Shown: piece after piece, positions 45,609 to 54,272 of the stretch
How positions within the stretch are numbered: position 1 is the stretch's first letter
Layout: the number at the start of each line of letters is the position of its first letter
Notes under the pieces: model-generated
Databases searched by the model: none
The model's input: only the letters and a program-made list of their open reading frames with translations
Told to the model about the DNA's origin: nothing
Position numbers and translations under genes: made by a program
Assembly: GCF_900104085.1 (NCBI RefSeq)
Contig: NZ_FNLD01000001.1
Span: forward strand, 62,001-126,000
Source: Pseudoxanthomonas sp. CF125
Lineage (GTDB): Bacteria; Pseudomonadota; Gammaproteobacteria; Xanthomonadales; Xanthomonadaceae
Direction of reading: 5' to 3'
Length of the DNA: 64,000 bases

Positions 45609-46358
45609 ATGGTCGATTTTGACGCAACGGAATCCATGACCCCGTTCCGCGAAGGTAGCGGATTGGGAGCGATTCTGTTCGACAGCAAACAGCTACGGCA
45701 AGCGGATCCGGAATGGTTCCTGCCGGCGAAGTGGGCCGAACGGGCCCGGCCGGTCGATAGCGGCGGTCGCGGCGGGGCCTGGTTCATCGACGCGCCGTTC
45801 GGCCCCAGCCTGTTGCGCCTGTACCTGCGCGGCGGCCTGGCCGCACGCGTCAGCCGCGACCAGTACTTGTGGCACGGCGCCAACCGCACCCGCAGTTTCG
45901 AAGAATTCCGCCTGACCCGCGTCCTGCTGGCCAAGGGCTTGCCGGTGCCGCGCCCCATCGCCGCCAGTTATGTGCGCAACGGCATGACCTATCGCGCTGC
46001 GATCCTGATCGAACGCCTGCCCGATGTGCGTACCCTCGCAGACCGCGCCCAGGTCGCCGGCAAGGATGCGCCTTGGGAAGAGGCGGGCCGGCTGGTCGCG
46101 CGCTTCCATCGTGCCGGGCTCGACCACGCCGACCTCAACGCGCACAACCTGTTGTTCAACCCTCAGGGAAAAGGCTGGATGATCGATTTCGACCGCGGCG
46201 CACTGCGTATTCCGGCTACCCGTTGGCGCGAGAACAACCTGATGCGATTGCAACGTTCGCTGTTGAAACTTCGCGATACGCGCAGCCGCGACGAGGTGAT
46301 GCAGGACTTCGCCCGCCTGCGCCGCGCCTATGACATTGCCTGGCAGAGGGGTTTCTGA
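45609..46358 (+). CDS. kdkA: 3-deoxy-D-manno-octulosonic acid (Kdo) kinase
   Basis: A 249-residue kinase-fold protein. The catalytic loop is [15 protein letters not shown] and the metal-binding motif is [11 protein letters not shown], as in KdkA and the RIO-like small kinases. KdkA phosphorylates Kdo in LPS of organisms with a single Kdo, including Haemophilus and Xanthomonas. The start is uncertain: the ATG at 45609 lies directly against GGAGGGA, TTG at 45591 and ATG at 45636 are alternatives. It is coupled to the next gene (the stop and start overlap by one base). Confidence 0.85.
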   Translation: MVDFDATESMTPFREGSGLGAILFDSKQLRQADPEWFLPAKWAERARPVDSGGRGGAWFIDAPFGPSLLRLYLRGGLAARVSRDQYLWHGANRTRSFEEFRLTRVLLAKGLPVPRPIAASYVRNGMTYRAAILIERLPDVRTLADRAQVAGKDAPWEEAGRLVARFHRAGLDHADLNAHNLLFNPQGKGWMIDFDRGALRIPATRWRENNLMRLQRSLLKLRDTRSRDEVMQDFARLRRAYDIAWQRGF

Positions 46359-47110
46359 TGGGCTGGGCATTGCGGTTCCTGGGCGTGGGCAGCGCGGCGG
46401 CGGTGGAGCTGGGCTCGGCCAACGCGACCATCGAGCGCGACGGCTTGCCGTGGCTGACCATCGATTGCGGAGCGGAGGGCCTGTCGGCTTATCTGGCGCA
46501 TTACGGTGCCTTGCCGCAAGCCTTGTTCGTCACCCATACGCATCTGGACCACGTGGGCGGCTTCGAACGGCTGTTCGTGGCCGCCTGGTTCGACCCGGAG
46601 CGTCGCGGGAAAGTGAAGCTCTACGTTCCGGCCCCGGTCGTGCCGCTGCTGCATCAGCGTGTGGGCAGCTATCCCAACGCGCTGGCCGAGGGCGGCGTCA
46701 ACTTCTGGGATGCGTTCCAGGTGATACCGGTCGGTACATCGTTCTGGCACGACGGCGTGCAACTGGAAGTGTTTCCAGCCCGCCATCACTGGCCCGAAAC
46801 CGCCTACGGCCTGCGCCTGCGCGGCAGCCTGGTCTGGACCGGCGATACGAGGCCGATCCCCGAAACGCTGGCCAAATTCGCCGACGCCGGCGAATGCGTC
46901 GCCCACGATTGCGGCCTGCACGGCAATCCCTCTCACAGCGGCATCGACGATCTGGAGCGCGAATACCCGCCCGAGCTGCTGCAGCGCTGCCTGCTTTACC
47001 ACTACGCCAGCGCCGAGGACGGGCGCGCCCTGGAGGCGCGCGGTTATCGGGTAGCCAGGAAGGGCGAAGTGGTAGCCTTGCACGAGACCACTGTCGCCCC
47101 CATCGCTTGA
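46358..47110 (+). CDS. MBL-fold metallohydrolase
   Basis: A 250-residue metallo-beta-lactamase-fold protein. It has the zinc motif FVTHTHLDHVGGFERL (HxHxDH), then the later ligands in SLVWTGDTRPIPE, HHWPET and CLLYHYAS. This arrangement resembles the RNase Z/ArsP-like phosphodiesterase subgroup of MBL proteins rather than glyoxalase II. The start ATG overlaps the kdkA stop (TGATG). The function is unknown; an LPS-related role is only suggested by position. Confidence 0.8.
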   Translation: MGWALRFLGVGSAAAVELGSANATIERDGLPWLTIDCGAEGLSAYLAHYGALPQALFVTHTHLDHVGGFERLFVAAWFDPERRGKVKLYVPAPVVPLLHQRVGSYPNALAEGGVNFWDAFQVIPVGTSFWHDGVQLEVFPARHHWPETAYGLRLRGSLVWTGDTRPIPETLAKFADAGECVAHDCGLHGNPSHSGIDDLEREYPPELLQRCLLYHYASAEDGRALEARGYRVARKGEVVALHETTVAPIA

Positions 47111-47129
47111 TCATGAGTGGCCCCTGATC

Positions 47130-48179
47130 ATGAGTGCAGTTCCGCAATCTCCGGCCTGGCCGCAGGGCATGCCTTTGAACATGCCTTTGGACAGGCGCGG
47201 CCGGCCGTTGCGCGACCTGCGTTTGTCGGTGATCGAGGCCTGCAATTTCCGCTGCGGTTACTGCATGCCTGCCGATCAGGTGCCGGACGACTATGGCCTG
47301 GATTCGGCGTCGCGCCTGTCGTTCGACGAAATCGAAACCCTGGTACGCGGATTCGCGCGCATCGGCGTCAACAAATTGCGCCTGACCGGGGGAGAACCGC
47401 TGCTGCGCAAGCGATTGCCGGAGTTGATCGCCCGCCTTTCCGTCGTTCCGGGAATCGAGGATCTGGCCCTCACCACCAATGGTTCGTTGCTGGCCGCGCA
47501 AGCACATGCGCTGCACCGCGCCGGCCTGCGTCGGCTGACGGTCAGCCTGGATGCACTGGATGCGGACCTGTTCCGCGAAATGTCCGGCGGCCGCGGCGAA
47601 GCGTCCGCGGTGATGGCCGGCATCGACGCCGCAACACGGGCGGGGTTCGGTTCTCTGAAGATCAATTGCGTGGTCCAGCGCGGCGTCAACGAAAACCAGG
47701 TGCTGCCGCTGGTGGAACACTTCCGCGGCAGCGGCCACGTGCTGCGTTTCATCGAATACATGGATGTGGGCACCTGCAACGGTTGGCAGCGCGCGCAGGT
47801 GGTGGCTTCGGCCGAACTGCGTGATCGCATCGCCGCATGCTGGCCGATCATCCCGCTCGATGCCAACTATCGCGGCGAAGTGGCCAAGCGTTACCGTTTC
47901 CAGGATGGTGCGGGCGAAATCGGATTCGTCAGTTCGGTCAGCGAAACCTTCTGCGGCGATTGCCACCGCGCACGCGTTTCGGCGGACGGACAGCTGTACA
48001 CCTGCCTGTTCGCATCCGAGGGAGCCGATCTTCGCGGTGCGCTTGCGCAGGGCGAAGCGGCATTCGCCGACCATCTGGCGGGGCTCTGGTCGCGGCGCGC
48101 GGATCGCTACAGCGAGTTGCGCGGCGAACGCGAGGCCGGCAAAGGCCGGCATGTCGAAATGTTCCTGATCGGTGGTTGA
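47130..48179 (+). CDS. moaA: GTP 3',8-cyclase MoaA (molybdopterin synthesis step 1)
   Basis: A 349-residue radical SAM enzyme. The N-terminal cluster is in EACNFRCGYCMPA (Cys38, 42, 45), the second cluster in ETFCGDCHRARVSADGQLYTCLF, and the double-glycine C-terminus (FLIGG) required by MoaA is intact. LRLTGGEPLLRK is the SAM-binding strand. With MoaC it turns GTP into cyclic pyranopterin monophosphate. Just upstream, TGATCATGAGTG is duplicated in tandem, so an out-of-frame ATG at 47113 opens a four-codon minicistron (MSGP). Confidence 0.95.
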   Translation: MSAVPQSPAWPQGMPLNMPLDRRGRPLRDLRLSVIEACNFRCGYCMPADQVPDDYGLDSASRLSFDEIETLVRGFARIGVNKLRLTGGEPLLRKRLPELIARLSVVPGIEDLALTTNGSLLAAQAHALHRAGLRRLTVSLDALDADLFREMSGGRGEASAVMAGIDAATRAGFGSLKINCVVQRGVNENQVLPLVEHFRGSGHVLRFIEYMDVGTCNGWQRAQVVASAELRDRIAACWPIIPLDANYRGEVAKRYRFQDGAGEIGFVSSVSETFCGDCHRARVSADGQLYTCLFASEGADLRGALAQGEAAFADHLAGLWSRRADRYSELRGEREAGKGRHVEMFLIGG

Positions 48180-48668
48180 ATGGCGGCGCGCAAGAAAGTC
48201 CTGACCCACCTCGATGCCGCAGGCCTGCCGTCCATGGTGGACGTCTCCGGCAAGCCGGCGACCGCGCGTGCGGCCACGGCCGAGTGCCGGGTGCGGTTTC
48301 CGAAAGAAGTGGCGGTGCAGCTGCACGCCAACGGGCTGCGCAGCGCCAAGGGCGGCATCGTGGATACCGCCGTCATCGCCGGCACCATGGCGGTCAAGCG
48401 CACCCACGAGCTGATTCCCTTCTGCCATCCGTTGCCGATCGACGGCTGCCGCATCGTCATCGTCTGGGACGGCGATAGCGCGCTGAGGATCGAATGCACG
48501 GTCAGGACCATGCACCGCACCGGCGTGGAAATGGAAGCGCTGACCGGCGCCACGGTCGCCGCGCTGACCGTCTACGACATGTGCAAGGCGCTTTCGCACC
48601 GGATCGTGATCGGTCCGGCCAAGCTGCTGGGCAAGCGCGGCGGCAAAAGCGATTTCGGAGAAGCTTGA
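48180..48668 (+). CDS. moaC: Cyclic pyranopterin monophosphate synthase MoaC
   Basis: A 162-residue protein starting directly after the moaA stop. The conserved [22 protein letters not shown] and [10 protein letters not shown] segments are present, along with [28 protein letters not shown], which contains the catalytic region. It completes cPMP synthesis. Its stop and the moaD start share a base (TGATG). Confidence 0.96.
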   Translation: MAARKKVLTHLDAAGLPSMVDVSGKPATARAATAECRVRFPKEVAVQLHANGLRSAKGGIVDTAVIAGTMAVKRTHELIPFCHPLPIDGCRIVIVWDGDSALRIECTVRTMHRTGVEMEALTGATVAALTVYDMCKALSHRIVIGPAKLLGKRGGKSDFGEA

Positions 48669-48910
48669 TGGCGACGGTGACGGTCCTTTATTTCGCCAGT
48701 TTGCGCGATGCGAGCGGTGTCGCCTCGGAACGGATCGAATCGACCGCGGCGGACCTGCAGACCCTGTATGCCGAACTGCAGTCGCGCCACGGATTCGCCT
48801 TGCCGGCCAATCGCCTGCGGGTGGCGGCCGACGGCGAATTCGCCAAGTGGGGCGATGCGTTGCGCGATGGCGGCGAGATCGCCTTCATTCCGCCGGTGTC
48901 GGGGGGGTAA
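48668..48910 (+). CDS. moaD: Molybdopterin synthase sulfur carrier subunit MoaD
   Basis: An 80-residue beta-grasp protein ending IAFIPPVSGG; the C-terminal Gly-Gly is thiocarboxylated for sulfur transfer to MoaE. It starts VTVLYFASLRDASG, the usual MoaD strand. It is coupled to moaC. A 91-bp gap with a dispersed palindrome follows before moaE. Confidence 0.95.
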   Translation: MATVTVLYFASLRDASGVASERIESTAADLQTLYAELQSRHGFALPANRLRVAADGEFAKWGDALRDGGEIAFIPPVSGG

Positions 48911-48941
48911 CAATGCCAAGTCATGCCGATACCCCGTCCGT

Positions 48942-48969
48942 CGTCATTCCAGCTTTCGCTGGAATGACG
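48942..48969. repeat. Dispersed palindrome between moaD and moaE
   Basis: CGTCATTCCAGC-TTTC-GCTGGAATGACG is a perfect 12-bp stem with a four-base loop. It resembles the arms of the repeat at 6660-6758. It interrupts the moa operon and could lower read-through to moaE. Confidence 0.85.
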
Positions 48970-49001
48970 GCTCTAATGACGATTTCGAGTCGTGCGCAGG
49001 C

Positions 49002-49436
49002 ATGAAACGTTTCCATCTCTCCGAAGTCCCAATCCAGATCGCGCCCCTGCGCGACCAGCTTTCGCACCCGACCGCAGGCGCCTTCGCCAGTTTCGAAGGC
49101 TGGGTGCGCGACCACAACGACGGCCGTGCGGTGGACGGACTGCGCTACGAGGCCTACCTCGCACTGGCCGAAAAGGAAGGCGAACGGGTGCTGCAGGAGG
49201 CGATGGACAAATTCGCCATCGTCGATGCGCGATGCGTGCATCGCATCGGCGATCTGGCCATCGGAGACTTGGCGGTATGGGTCGGCGTCAGCGCGGCGCA
49301 CCGCGGCGCGGCATTCGATGCTTGCCGCTATATCATCGATGAGGTGAAATCGCGGGTTCCGATCTGGAAGCACGAACGCTACCGGGAAGGAGATCCGGGC
49401 TGGCTGCATCCCGAGCCCGATACCGCAAAAGAATGA
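49002..49436 (+). CDS. moaE: Molybdopterin synthase catalytic subunit MoaE
   Basis: A 144-residue protein. GAFASFEGWVRDHNDGRAV is the conserved MoaE strand, and catalytic residues lie in LRYEAYLALAEKE, AHRGAAFDACRYIIDEVKSRVP (shown in parts) and IWKHERYREGDPGWL. With MoaD it inserts the dithiolene sulfurs. It starts 91 bp after moaD, behind the palindrome. Confidence 0.95.
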   Translation: MKRFHLSEVPIQIAPLRDQLSHPTAGAFASFEGWVRDHNDGRAVDGLRYEAYLALAEKEGERVLQEAMDKFAIVDARCVHRIGDLAIGDLAVWVGVSAAHRGAAFDACRYIIDEVKSRVPIWKHERYREGDPGWLHPEPDTAKE

Positions 49437-49452
49437 TCCGGAAACCAACCGC

Positions 49453-50487
49453 ATGATCGGCGCAGCCCGTCCCGTCGTTTGCTTTTTTCTAGTGTGCTTC
49501 CTGGCGCTGGCGGCTGGCGGGGCCCATGCCGACGAGTTGCTGGTCGGCAACAAATCCGGCGACAGCGTGTGGCGGCTTTCCGCGCGCGATGGCCGCAAGA
49601 TCGGCGAGTTCCGCACCGGCAAGGCGCCGCATGAGATCGCGGTAGCCGGCAACGGCCGTTTCGCGCTGGTCAGCAACTATGGCCGCGAGACCTCGGGCAA
49701 TACGCTGTCGGTGCTGGATCTGGTGGGCGGCAAGCCCACCCGCGGCATCGACCTGGGCGAACACGGCGCGCCGCATGGCCTGCGCCTGCTGCCGGGCGAC
49801 GAGCGTGCATTGGTGACCACCGAAGGCTCCGCCAGCCTGCTGATCGTGAATGTGGGCCGCGGCGTGGTGGAAAAAGTGATCGATGTGGGCGCAGGCACCG
49901 GACACATGGTCGCGCTGTCGCCTGACGCAAAAATCGCCTACGTCACCAAGATCAACGCGGGCACGCTGAGCCGCATCGACCTGGCCTCCGGACTCAAGGC
50001 TCAGGAGCGCGCCGCCGGCAAGGGCGCCGAAGGCGTGGCGGTCAGCCCGGACGGCAAGGAGGTATGGGTCACCAATCGGCAGGAGGGCTCCATCACCGTG
50101 CACGATCCGGCCACCCTGGCGATCAGGCGCAGGATGAGCAGCAAGGGCTTCCCGATTCGGGTGGTGTTCACCGCCGATGGCCGCCATGCGCTGGTGACCA
50201 ATGCGACCGCGGCCAATGTGGCGGTGTTCGACGCCCGCAGCAAATTGCGCGTGGCCACCCTTGAACTGACCGAGCCTGGCGTCGTCTACAACCAGAGCAT
50301 GCTGGGAGGCACGGCGATGCCGATCGGCGCGGTGGTGGATCCCGCCCGGCAGCGCGCCTACGTGGCGATCAGCGGCGGCGACCGGATCGCGGTCATCGAT
50401 ACCCGTGACTGGAAAGTAATAGACCACTGGCCCGCGGGCCGGGAACCGGACGCGCTGGGATTGGTGCCGGGCCGCTCGGATCGGTAA
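49453..50487 (+). CDS. Secreted YncE-like beta-propeller protein
   Basis: A 344-residue protein with a signal peptide (VVCFFLVCFLALAAGGAHA). The rest is built of repeats of about 42 residues containing ALVSNYG, HMVALSPDAKIAYVT, GVAVSPDGKEVWVTNR and VVFTADGRHALVTN, that is a seven-bladed propeller of the YncE/lactonase-like type. Such proteins bind DNA or act as periplasmic scaffolds in a few characterised cases; no enzymatic residues are obvious. It starts 16 bp after moaE. A link to molybdenum is not supported. Confidence 0.83.
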   Translation: MIGAARPVVCFFLVCFLALAAGGAHADELLVGNKSGDSVWRLSARDGRKIGEFRTGKAPHEIAVAGNGRFALVSNYGRETSGNTLSVLDLVGGKPTRGIDLGEHGAPHGLRLLPGDERALVTTEGSASLLIVNVGRGVVEKVIDVGAGTGHMVALSPDAKIAYVTKINAGTLSRIDLASGLKAQERAAGKGAEGVAVSPDGKEVWVTNRQEGSITVHDPATLAIRRRMSSKGFPIRVVFTADGRHALVTNATAANVAVFDARSKLRVATLELTEPGVVYNQSMLGGTAMPIGAVVDPARQRAYVAISGGDRIAVIDTRDWKVIDHWPAGREPDALGLVPGRSDR

Positions 50488-50539
50488 TTCCGTTCACGAT
50501 GCCCGTTCACGATGCGATCTGGACGGAGCAAGCGGAAAA

Positions 50540-50563
50540 GGGCCGCCTATAAGGTGGCGGCCC
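50540..50563 (-). terminator. Intrinsic terminator of the 4.5S RNA gene
   Basis: On the minus strand, GGGCCGCC-ACCTTATA-GGCGGCCC is followed by TTTTCC. Its 5' arm overlaps the 3' end of the 4.5S RNA. Confidence 0.8.
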
Positions 50564-50663
50564 AGCCGGCTGGCCTCGGCACCCGCATCAGTCAATACCG
50601 TTGCTGCCTTCCGGCCCTGGCGGAGTTTTCAACCTAGCGTCGCGAGGGGCCGACAGGGCCACC
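50556..50663 (-). ncRNA. ffs: Signal recognition particle 4.5S RNA
   Basis: The minus strand contains the SRP domain IV signature: CCAGGGCCGGAAGGCAGCAA, with the GGAA tetraloop and the AGCA of the asymmetric loop. The outer ends GGTGGCCCTG and GGGCCGCC pair to form the long hairpin of about 105 bases. It binds Ffh for co-translational targeting of membrane proteins. Ends are estimated from base pairing. It lies 35 bp downstream of tRNA-Ser(GGA) on the same strand, and that pair is divergent from dnaX. Confidence 0.9.
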
Positions 50664-50698
50664 ATAGGACTGATGCGCGTTGCGCCGCATCTTGAAAC

Positions 50699-50791
50699 TG
50701 GCGGAGAGAGGGGGATTCGAACCCCCGAAGCGCGGTTTAGACGCTTACACACTTTCCAGGCGTGCTCCTTCAACCGCTCGGACACCTCTCC
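50699..50791 (-). tRNA. tRNA-Ser (anticodon GGA)
   Basis: A 93-base class II tRNA on the minus strand. The acceptor stem GGAGAGG pairs with CTCTCC, the anticodon loop is CTGGAAA, the variable arm is long, the T-arm is GGGGGTTCGAATCCCCC, and CCA is encoded. A candidate -10 (TAGAAT) lies at 50832-50837 on the minus strand. It is followed by the 4.5S RNA gene. Confidence 0.96.
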
Positions 50792-50939
50792 GGGACCTGA
50801 AGGCGGGCAAAGCCGCTTTCCAGGGCCGCGAATTCTAGCTGGCGCCGCGACTTATTGCGAGTCCTGCCTGTCTGGACGTGGAATTCCGCTGACCATTCAT
50901 TATCCGGGTCCCGTAGCGACGGGCCGGGAAATTCTTTCC

Positions 50940-50968
50940 TTGGACAGATCCACTCGGCGCGGCACAAT
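50940..50968 (+). promoter_or_regulatory. Promoter of dnaX
   Basis: TTGGAC at 50940-50945 and CACAAT at 50963-50968 are spaced by exactly 17 bp, giving a start near 50975, about 20 bases before the dnaX ATG. Confidence 0.6.
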
Positions 50969-50995
50969 GGCCATTCAGATGAAAACGGCTGCCTG

Positions 50996-52711
50996 ATGTC
51001 CTATCTCGTCCTCGCCAGAAAGTGGCGCCCCAAGCGTTTTGCCGAGCTCGTCGGGCAGGAACACGTGGTGCGCGCGCTCAGCAACGCACTGGAAAGCGGC
51101 CGCGTGCATCACGCCTTCCTGTTCACCGGCACCCGCGGCGTGGGCAAGACCACCATCGCGCGCATTTTCGCCAAATCGCTGAACTGCGAGGAAGGCACCA
51201 GCGCCGAGCCCTGCGGCAAGTGCTCGACCTGTCTGGACATCGATTCGGGCCGCTACCTGGACCTGCTGGAGATCGACGCCGCCTCCAACACCGGCGTGGA
51301 CGACGTGCGCGAGGTGATCGAGAACGCGCAGTACATGCCCTCGCGCGGCAAGTTCAAGGTCTATCTGATCGACGAAGTGCACATGCTCTCGAAGGCGGCG
51401 TTCAACGCGCTGCTGAAGACCTTGGAAGAGCCGCCCGGGCACGTGAAGTTCCTGCTGGCCACCACCGATCCGCAGAAGCTGCCGGTTACGGTGCTGTCGC
51501 GCTGCCTGCAGTTCAACCTGAAGCGCCTGGACGAAGACCAGATCTCCGGCCAGATCTCCCGCATCCTGGCCGCCGAGGAAATACAGGCCGACGACAGCGC
51601 CATCCGCCAGATCGCCAAGGCCGCCGACGGCAGTCTGCGCGACGGCCTGTCGCTGTTGGATCAGGCCATCGCCTACACCGGCAGCAACAATGGCGGTGCG
51701 CTGCGGGAGGAGGGCGTACGCACCATGTTGGGCACGGTGGACCGTACCCAGGTCGGCGCCATGCTGGCCGCGTTGGCCGATGGCGACGGCGCACGCCTGC
51801 TGCAGATTGTGGCTGCGCTTGCCGAATTTTCGCCGGACTGGAATGGCGTGCTGGAAGCCCTGGCCGAAGCATTGCACCGCATCCAGGTGCGTCAGCTGGT
51901 GCCGGGCGTGTCGGTGGAAGCCGACGGTATTGACGTTGAGGATTTCGCCCAGCGTTTGCGGCCGGAAGTGGTGCAGCTGTGGTACCAAATGGCGGTGAAT
52001 GGGCGCCGCGATCTTTATCTTGCGCCCAGCACGCGCGCCGGTTTCGAGATGAGCGTGTTGCGGATGCTCGCGTTCCGGCCAGCCGGGGCAGGGCAGGTCA
52101 ATGCGGAGCCGGCTGGCACGGTCGAAGTGGCGAAGCCCCCGCAGACCGCTTCGGTGGCCGCCGCATCGCCGCCGGAGCCGGTAGCCGTCAGACAGGAACC
52201 CCCAGCGCCCCTCGCCAAACCGGTAGCGGAAGCGCCGACGGCGCCGGTCGCGAAAATACAACCGCAGCCGCAACCCGCGCCAGCCGCCGTCGCGCCGGTT
52301 GCCGAAAGCGCCGTCGCCGCGATCGCCACCGCCGAGGAGTGGCTGCACTTCGCCGGCAATAGCGGCATGAAGGGCGCTGCGCGCCAATTGGCGGAAAACG
52401 CAGCGTTCGTTGGATATGGCGAGGGTGTCCTGCGCCTGTCGCTGGACGCCGGCTTCGACTATCTGCGTTCGGAAAAATCGCTCGCCGAACTTTCCAATAC
52501 GCTGGCCAGCAAACTCGGCGCCGCCCCGCGCATCGTCTTCGACCATGCGCTCGGCGAATCGGAAACGCTGCAGCAGCGCAGCCACCGCGAGCGCACTCAG
52601 CGCCAGAGCGCCGACGAAGAGAATTTCATGAACAACCCGGATGTGCAGCGCCTCATTCAGCAGCATGGCGCCAAGCTGGTTCCGGATTCCATCCGCTCCT
52701 TCGACGAATGA
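50996..52711 (+). CDS. dnaX: DNA polymerase III subunit tau (and gamma)
   Basis: A 571-residue clamp-loader AAA+ ATPase. It starts [20 protein letters not shown]. Walker [14 protein letters not shown], the zinc module [13 protein letters not shown], Walker [11 protein letters not shown] and the [11 protein letters not shown] sensor are intact. Domain III ends near residue 370, then a Pro/Ala-rich linker (about 375-440) and a tau-type C-terminal domain follow. I see no A-AAA-AAG slippery run near the linker, so gamma is unlikely to be made by the E. coli frameshift mechanism. Confidence 0.95.
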   Translation: MSYLVLARKWRPKRFAELVGQEHVVRALSNALESGRVHHAFLFTGTRGVGKTTIARIFAKSLNCEEGTSAEPCGKCSTCLDIDSGRYLDLLEIDAASNTGVDDVREVIENAQYMPSRGKFKVYLIDEVHMLSKAAFNALLKTLEEPPGHVKFLLATTDPQKLPVTVLSRCLQFNLKRLDEDQISGQISRILAAEEIQADDSAIRQIAKAADGSLRDGLSLLDQAIAYTGSNNGGALREEGVRTMLGTVDRTQVGAMLAALADGDGARLLQIVAALAEFSPDWNGVLEALAEALHRIQVRQLVPGVSVEADGIDVEDFAQRLRPEVVQLWYQMAVNGRRDLYLAPSTRAGFEMSVLRMLAFRPAGAGQVNAEPAGTVEVAKPPQTASVAAASPPEPVAVRQEPPAPLAKPVAEAPTAPVAKIQPQPQPAPAAVAPVAESAVAAIATAEEWLHFAGNSGMKGAARQLAENAAFVGYGEGVLRLSLDAGFDYLRSEKSLAELSNTLASKLGAAPRIVFDHALGESETLQQRSHRERTQRQSADEENFMNNPDVQRLIQQHGAKLVPDSIRSFDE

Positions 52712-52724
52712 ACAGGTAACAAAG

Positions 52725-53045
52725 ATGCGTGGAAATATCGCCCAACTGATGCAGCAAGCGCAGAAGATGCAGGAGAACATGCAGCGCGCCCAGGAAGAGC
52801 TGGCCAAGCTGGAAGTCACCGGCAGCGCCGGCGGCGGCATGGTCAGCGTGACCCTGACCGGCGCCAAGGAGTGCCGCAAGGTGCGCATCGATCCCAGCGT
52901 TCTGGCCGATCCGGAGATGGCTGAGGATTTGATCGCCGCTGCCTTCAACGACGCCTCCAACAAGATCGACGCCGAGTCCAAGAGCAAGATGGGCGCGGCC
53001 ACCGCCGGCATGCAATTGCCGCCGGGCATGAAGATGCCGTTCTGA
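52725..53045 (+). CDS. ybaB: Nucleoid-associated protein YbaB/EbfC
   Basis: A 106-residue DNA-binding protein. It starts [20 protein letters not shown], a coiled helix, continues [20 protein letters not shown], and ends with an [13 protein letters not shown] tail. The family binds DNA as a tweezer-like dimer. It lies between dnaX and recR, as in most bacteria. Confidence 0.95.
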   Translation: MRGNIAQLMQQAQKMQENMQRAQEELAKLEVTGSAGGGMVSVTLTGAKECRKVRIDPSVLADPEMAEDLIAAAFNDASNKIDAESKSKMGAATAGMQLPPGMKMPF

Positions 53046-53051
53046 TGAGGC

Positions 53052-53132
53052 CGGGATTGGGGATTCGAGATTAGGGGTTTGGTCACAGTCCTGTGCTTTT
53101 ACGAATCCCAACTCCCGAATCTCCAATCCCCA
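53052..53132. repeat. GGGATTC-type dispersed inverted repeat before recR
   Basis: GGGATTGGGGATTCGAGATT (53053-53072) faces ACTCCCGAATCTCCAATCCC (53111-53130). It is the same family as 18615-18740. It fills the gap between ybaB and recR and ends only five bases before the recR start codon, so recR has no normal Shine-Dalgarno sequence. Confidence 0.8.
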
Positions 53133-53137
53133 ATTCC

Positions 53138-53737
53138 ATGTCTTCTTCCCTGCTCGAACAACTCATCGAAGCATTGCGTATCCTGCCCGGCGTCGGCCAG
53201 AAGACCGCGCAGCGCATGGCCTACCAATTGCTGGAACGCGAACGCGAGGGCGGCCAGCGCCTGGCCGAAGTGCTGGCATTGGCGCTGGAGCATATCGGGC
53301 ACTGCAAGCATTGCCGCGACTTCACCGAAACCGAGGTCTGCGCCATCTGCGCCAGTTCCAGCCGCGACCAGCATCTGCTGTGCGCAGTGGAATCGCCGGC
53401 CGACCGTCTGGCCATCGAGCAGGCCACCGGCTACCGCGGCCTGTATTTCATCCTGCAGGGACGGCTGTCGCCGCTGGACGGCATCGGCCCGCGCGAACTC
53501 GGGCTGGACGCACTGTCGGAACGGCTGGCGCAGGGCGAAATCACCGAACTGATCATCGCCACCAATCCCACCGTGGAAGGCGAAGCCACCGCGCATTACC
53601 TGGCCCAACTGGCGCGCCAGCACAAGGTGCATCCCAGCCGTCTAACCCATGGCGTGCCGTTGGGGGGAGAACTGGAATACGTCGACCGCGGCACGCTGTC
53701 GCATGCCTTCGGAACCAGAAGCGAAATGCCATTGTAG
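53138..53737 (+). CDS. recR: Recombination mediator protein RecR
   Basis: A 199-residue protein of the RecFOR pathway. A helix-hairpin-helix ([20 protein letters not shown]) is followed by a zinc finger (Cys56, 59, 68, 71 in [16 protein letters not shown]) and a Toprim domain ([13 protein letters not shown] ... [14 protein letters not shown]). It loads RecA onto gapped DNA. I start at the ATG at 53138, where the family begins; the upstream bases belong to a dispersed repeat. The TAG stop is the first TAG of a REP dimer. Confidence 0.96.
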   Translation: MSSSLLEQLIEALRILPGVGQKTAQRMAYQLLEREREGGQRLAEVLALALEHIGHCKHCRDFTETEVCAICASSSRDQHLLCAVESPADRLAIEQATGYRGLYFILQGRLSPLDGIGPRELGLDALSERLAQGEITELIIATNPTVEGEATAHYLAQLARQHKVHPSRLTHGVPLGGELEYVDRGTLSHAFGTRSEMPL

Positions 53738-53829
53738 GAGCTGCGTAAGCTGCGACGGCAGCATTATCGAATCTGACTGAAACCTCCTGCGAACGGAAGA
53801 ATTGCGGTCGCAGCTTACGCAGCTCCTAC
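53734..53829. repeat. REP dimer (GTAGGAGCTGCG family), copy 3
   Basis: It has the same unit pair as at 10670 and 42732, with outer TGTAG ends. The left TAG (53735-53737) is the recR stop codon. The right end lies 28 bp before the HIT gene. Confidence 0.9.
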
Positions 53830-53856
53830 AATCGCAAAGCCATCCAGGACCCGCTC

Positions 53857-54210
53857 ATGACCGACACTCTCTTCGGCAAGATCATCCGCCGCGAAATCCC
53901 CGCCGATATCGTCTACGAAGACGATGAAGTGCTCGGCTTCCGCGATATCGCCCCGCAGGCACCGGTGCACGTATTGTTCATTCCGAAGAACGAGGCGATT
54001 CCCACCCTGGACGACCTGCAGCCCGGCCATGCCGAGCTGGTGGGGAAGCTGGTGCTTGCCGCCGCCGAATATGCGCGCCGCGAAGGCTTCGCGCAGAACG
54101 GCTACCGCGTGGTCATGAATTGCCGCGAGGATGCCGGGCAGACCGTATTCCACGTGCATCTGCATCTGTTGGCGGGCGCGCGGCTGGGGCGTTTCGGTAC
54201 GCCCGGATAA
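53857..54210 (+). CDS. HIT-family nucleotide hydrolase/transferase (HinT-like)
   Basis: A 117-residue protein with the histidine triad HVHLHLLAG near the C-terminus and the HinT-like start LFGKIIRREIPADIVYEDDEVLGF. HinT enzymes hydrolyse AMP-lysine and purine nucleoside phosphoramidates. It is monocistronic, closed by a bidirectional terminator. Confidence 0.93.
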   Translation: MTDTLFGKIIRREIPADIVYEDDEVLGFRDIAPQAPVHVLFIPKNEAIPTLDDLQPGHAELVGKLVLAAAEYARREGFAQNGYRVVMNCREDAGQTVFHVHLHLLAGARLGRFGTPG

Positions 54211-54225
54211 CGATGCGCAGGAATG

Positions 54226-54252
54226 AAAAAGCCGCTCGATGAGCGGCTTTTT
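54226..54252. terminator. Bidirectional terminator between the HIT gene and the Slp gene
   Basis: AAAAAGCCGCTC-GAT-GAGCGGCTTTTT is a perfect 12-bp inverted repeat with A and T tracts. Confidence 0.9.
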
Positions 54253-54272
54253 CATATTCGATCAGGCAAGGC

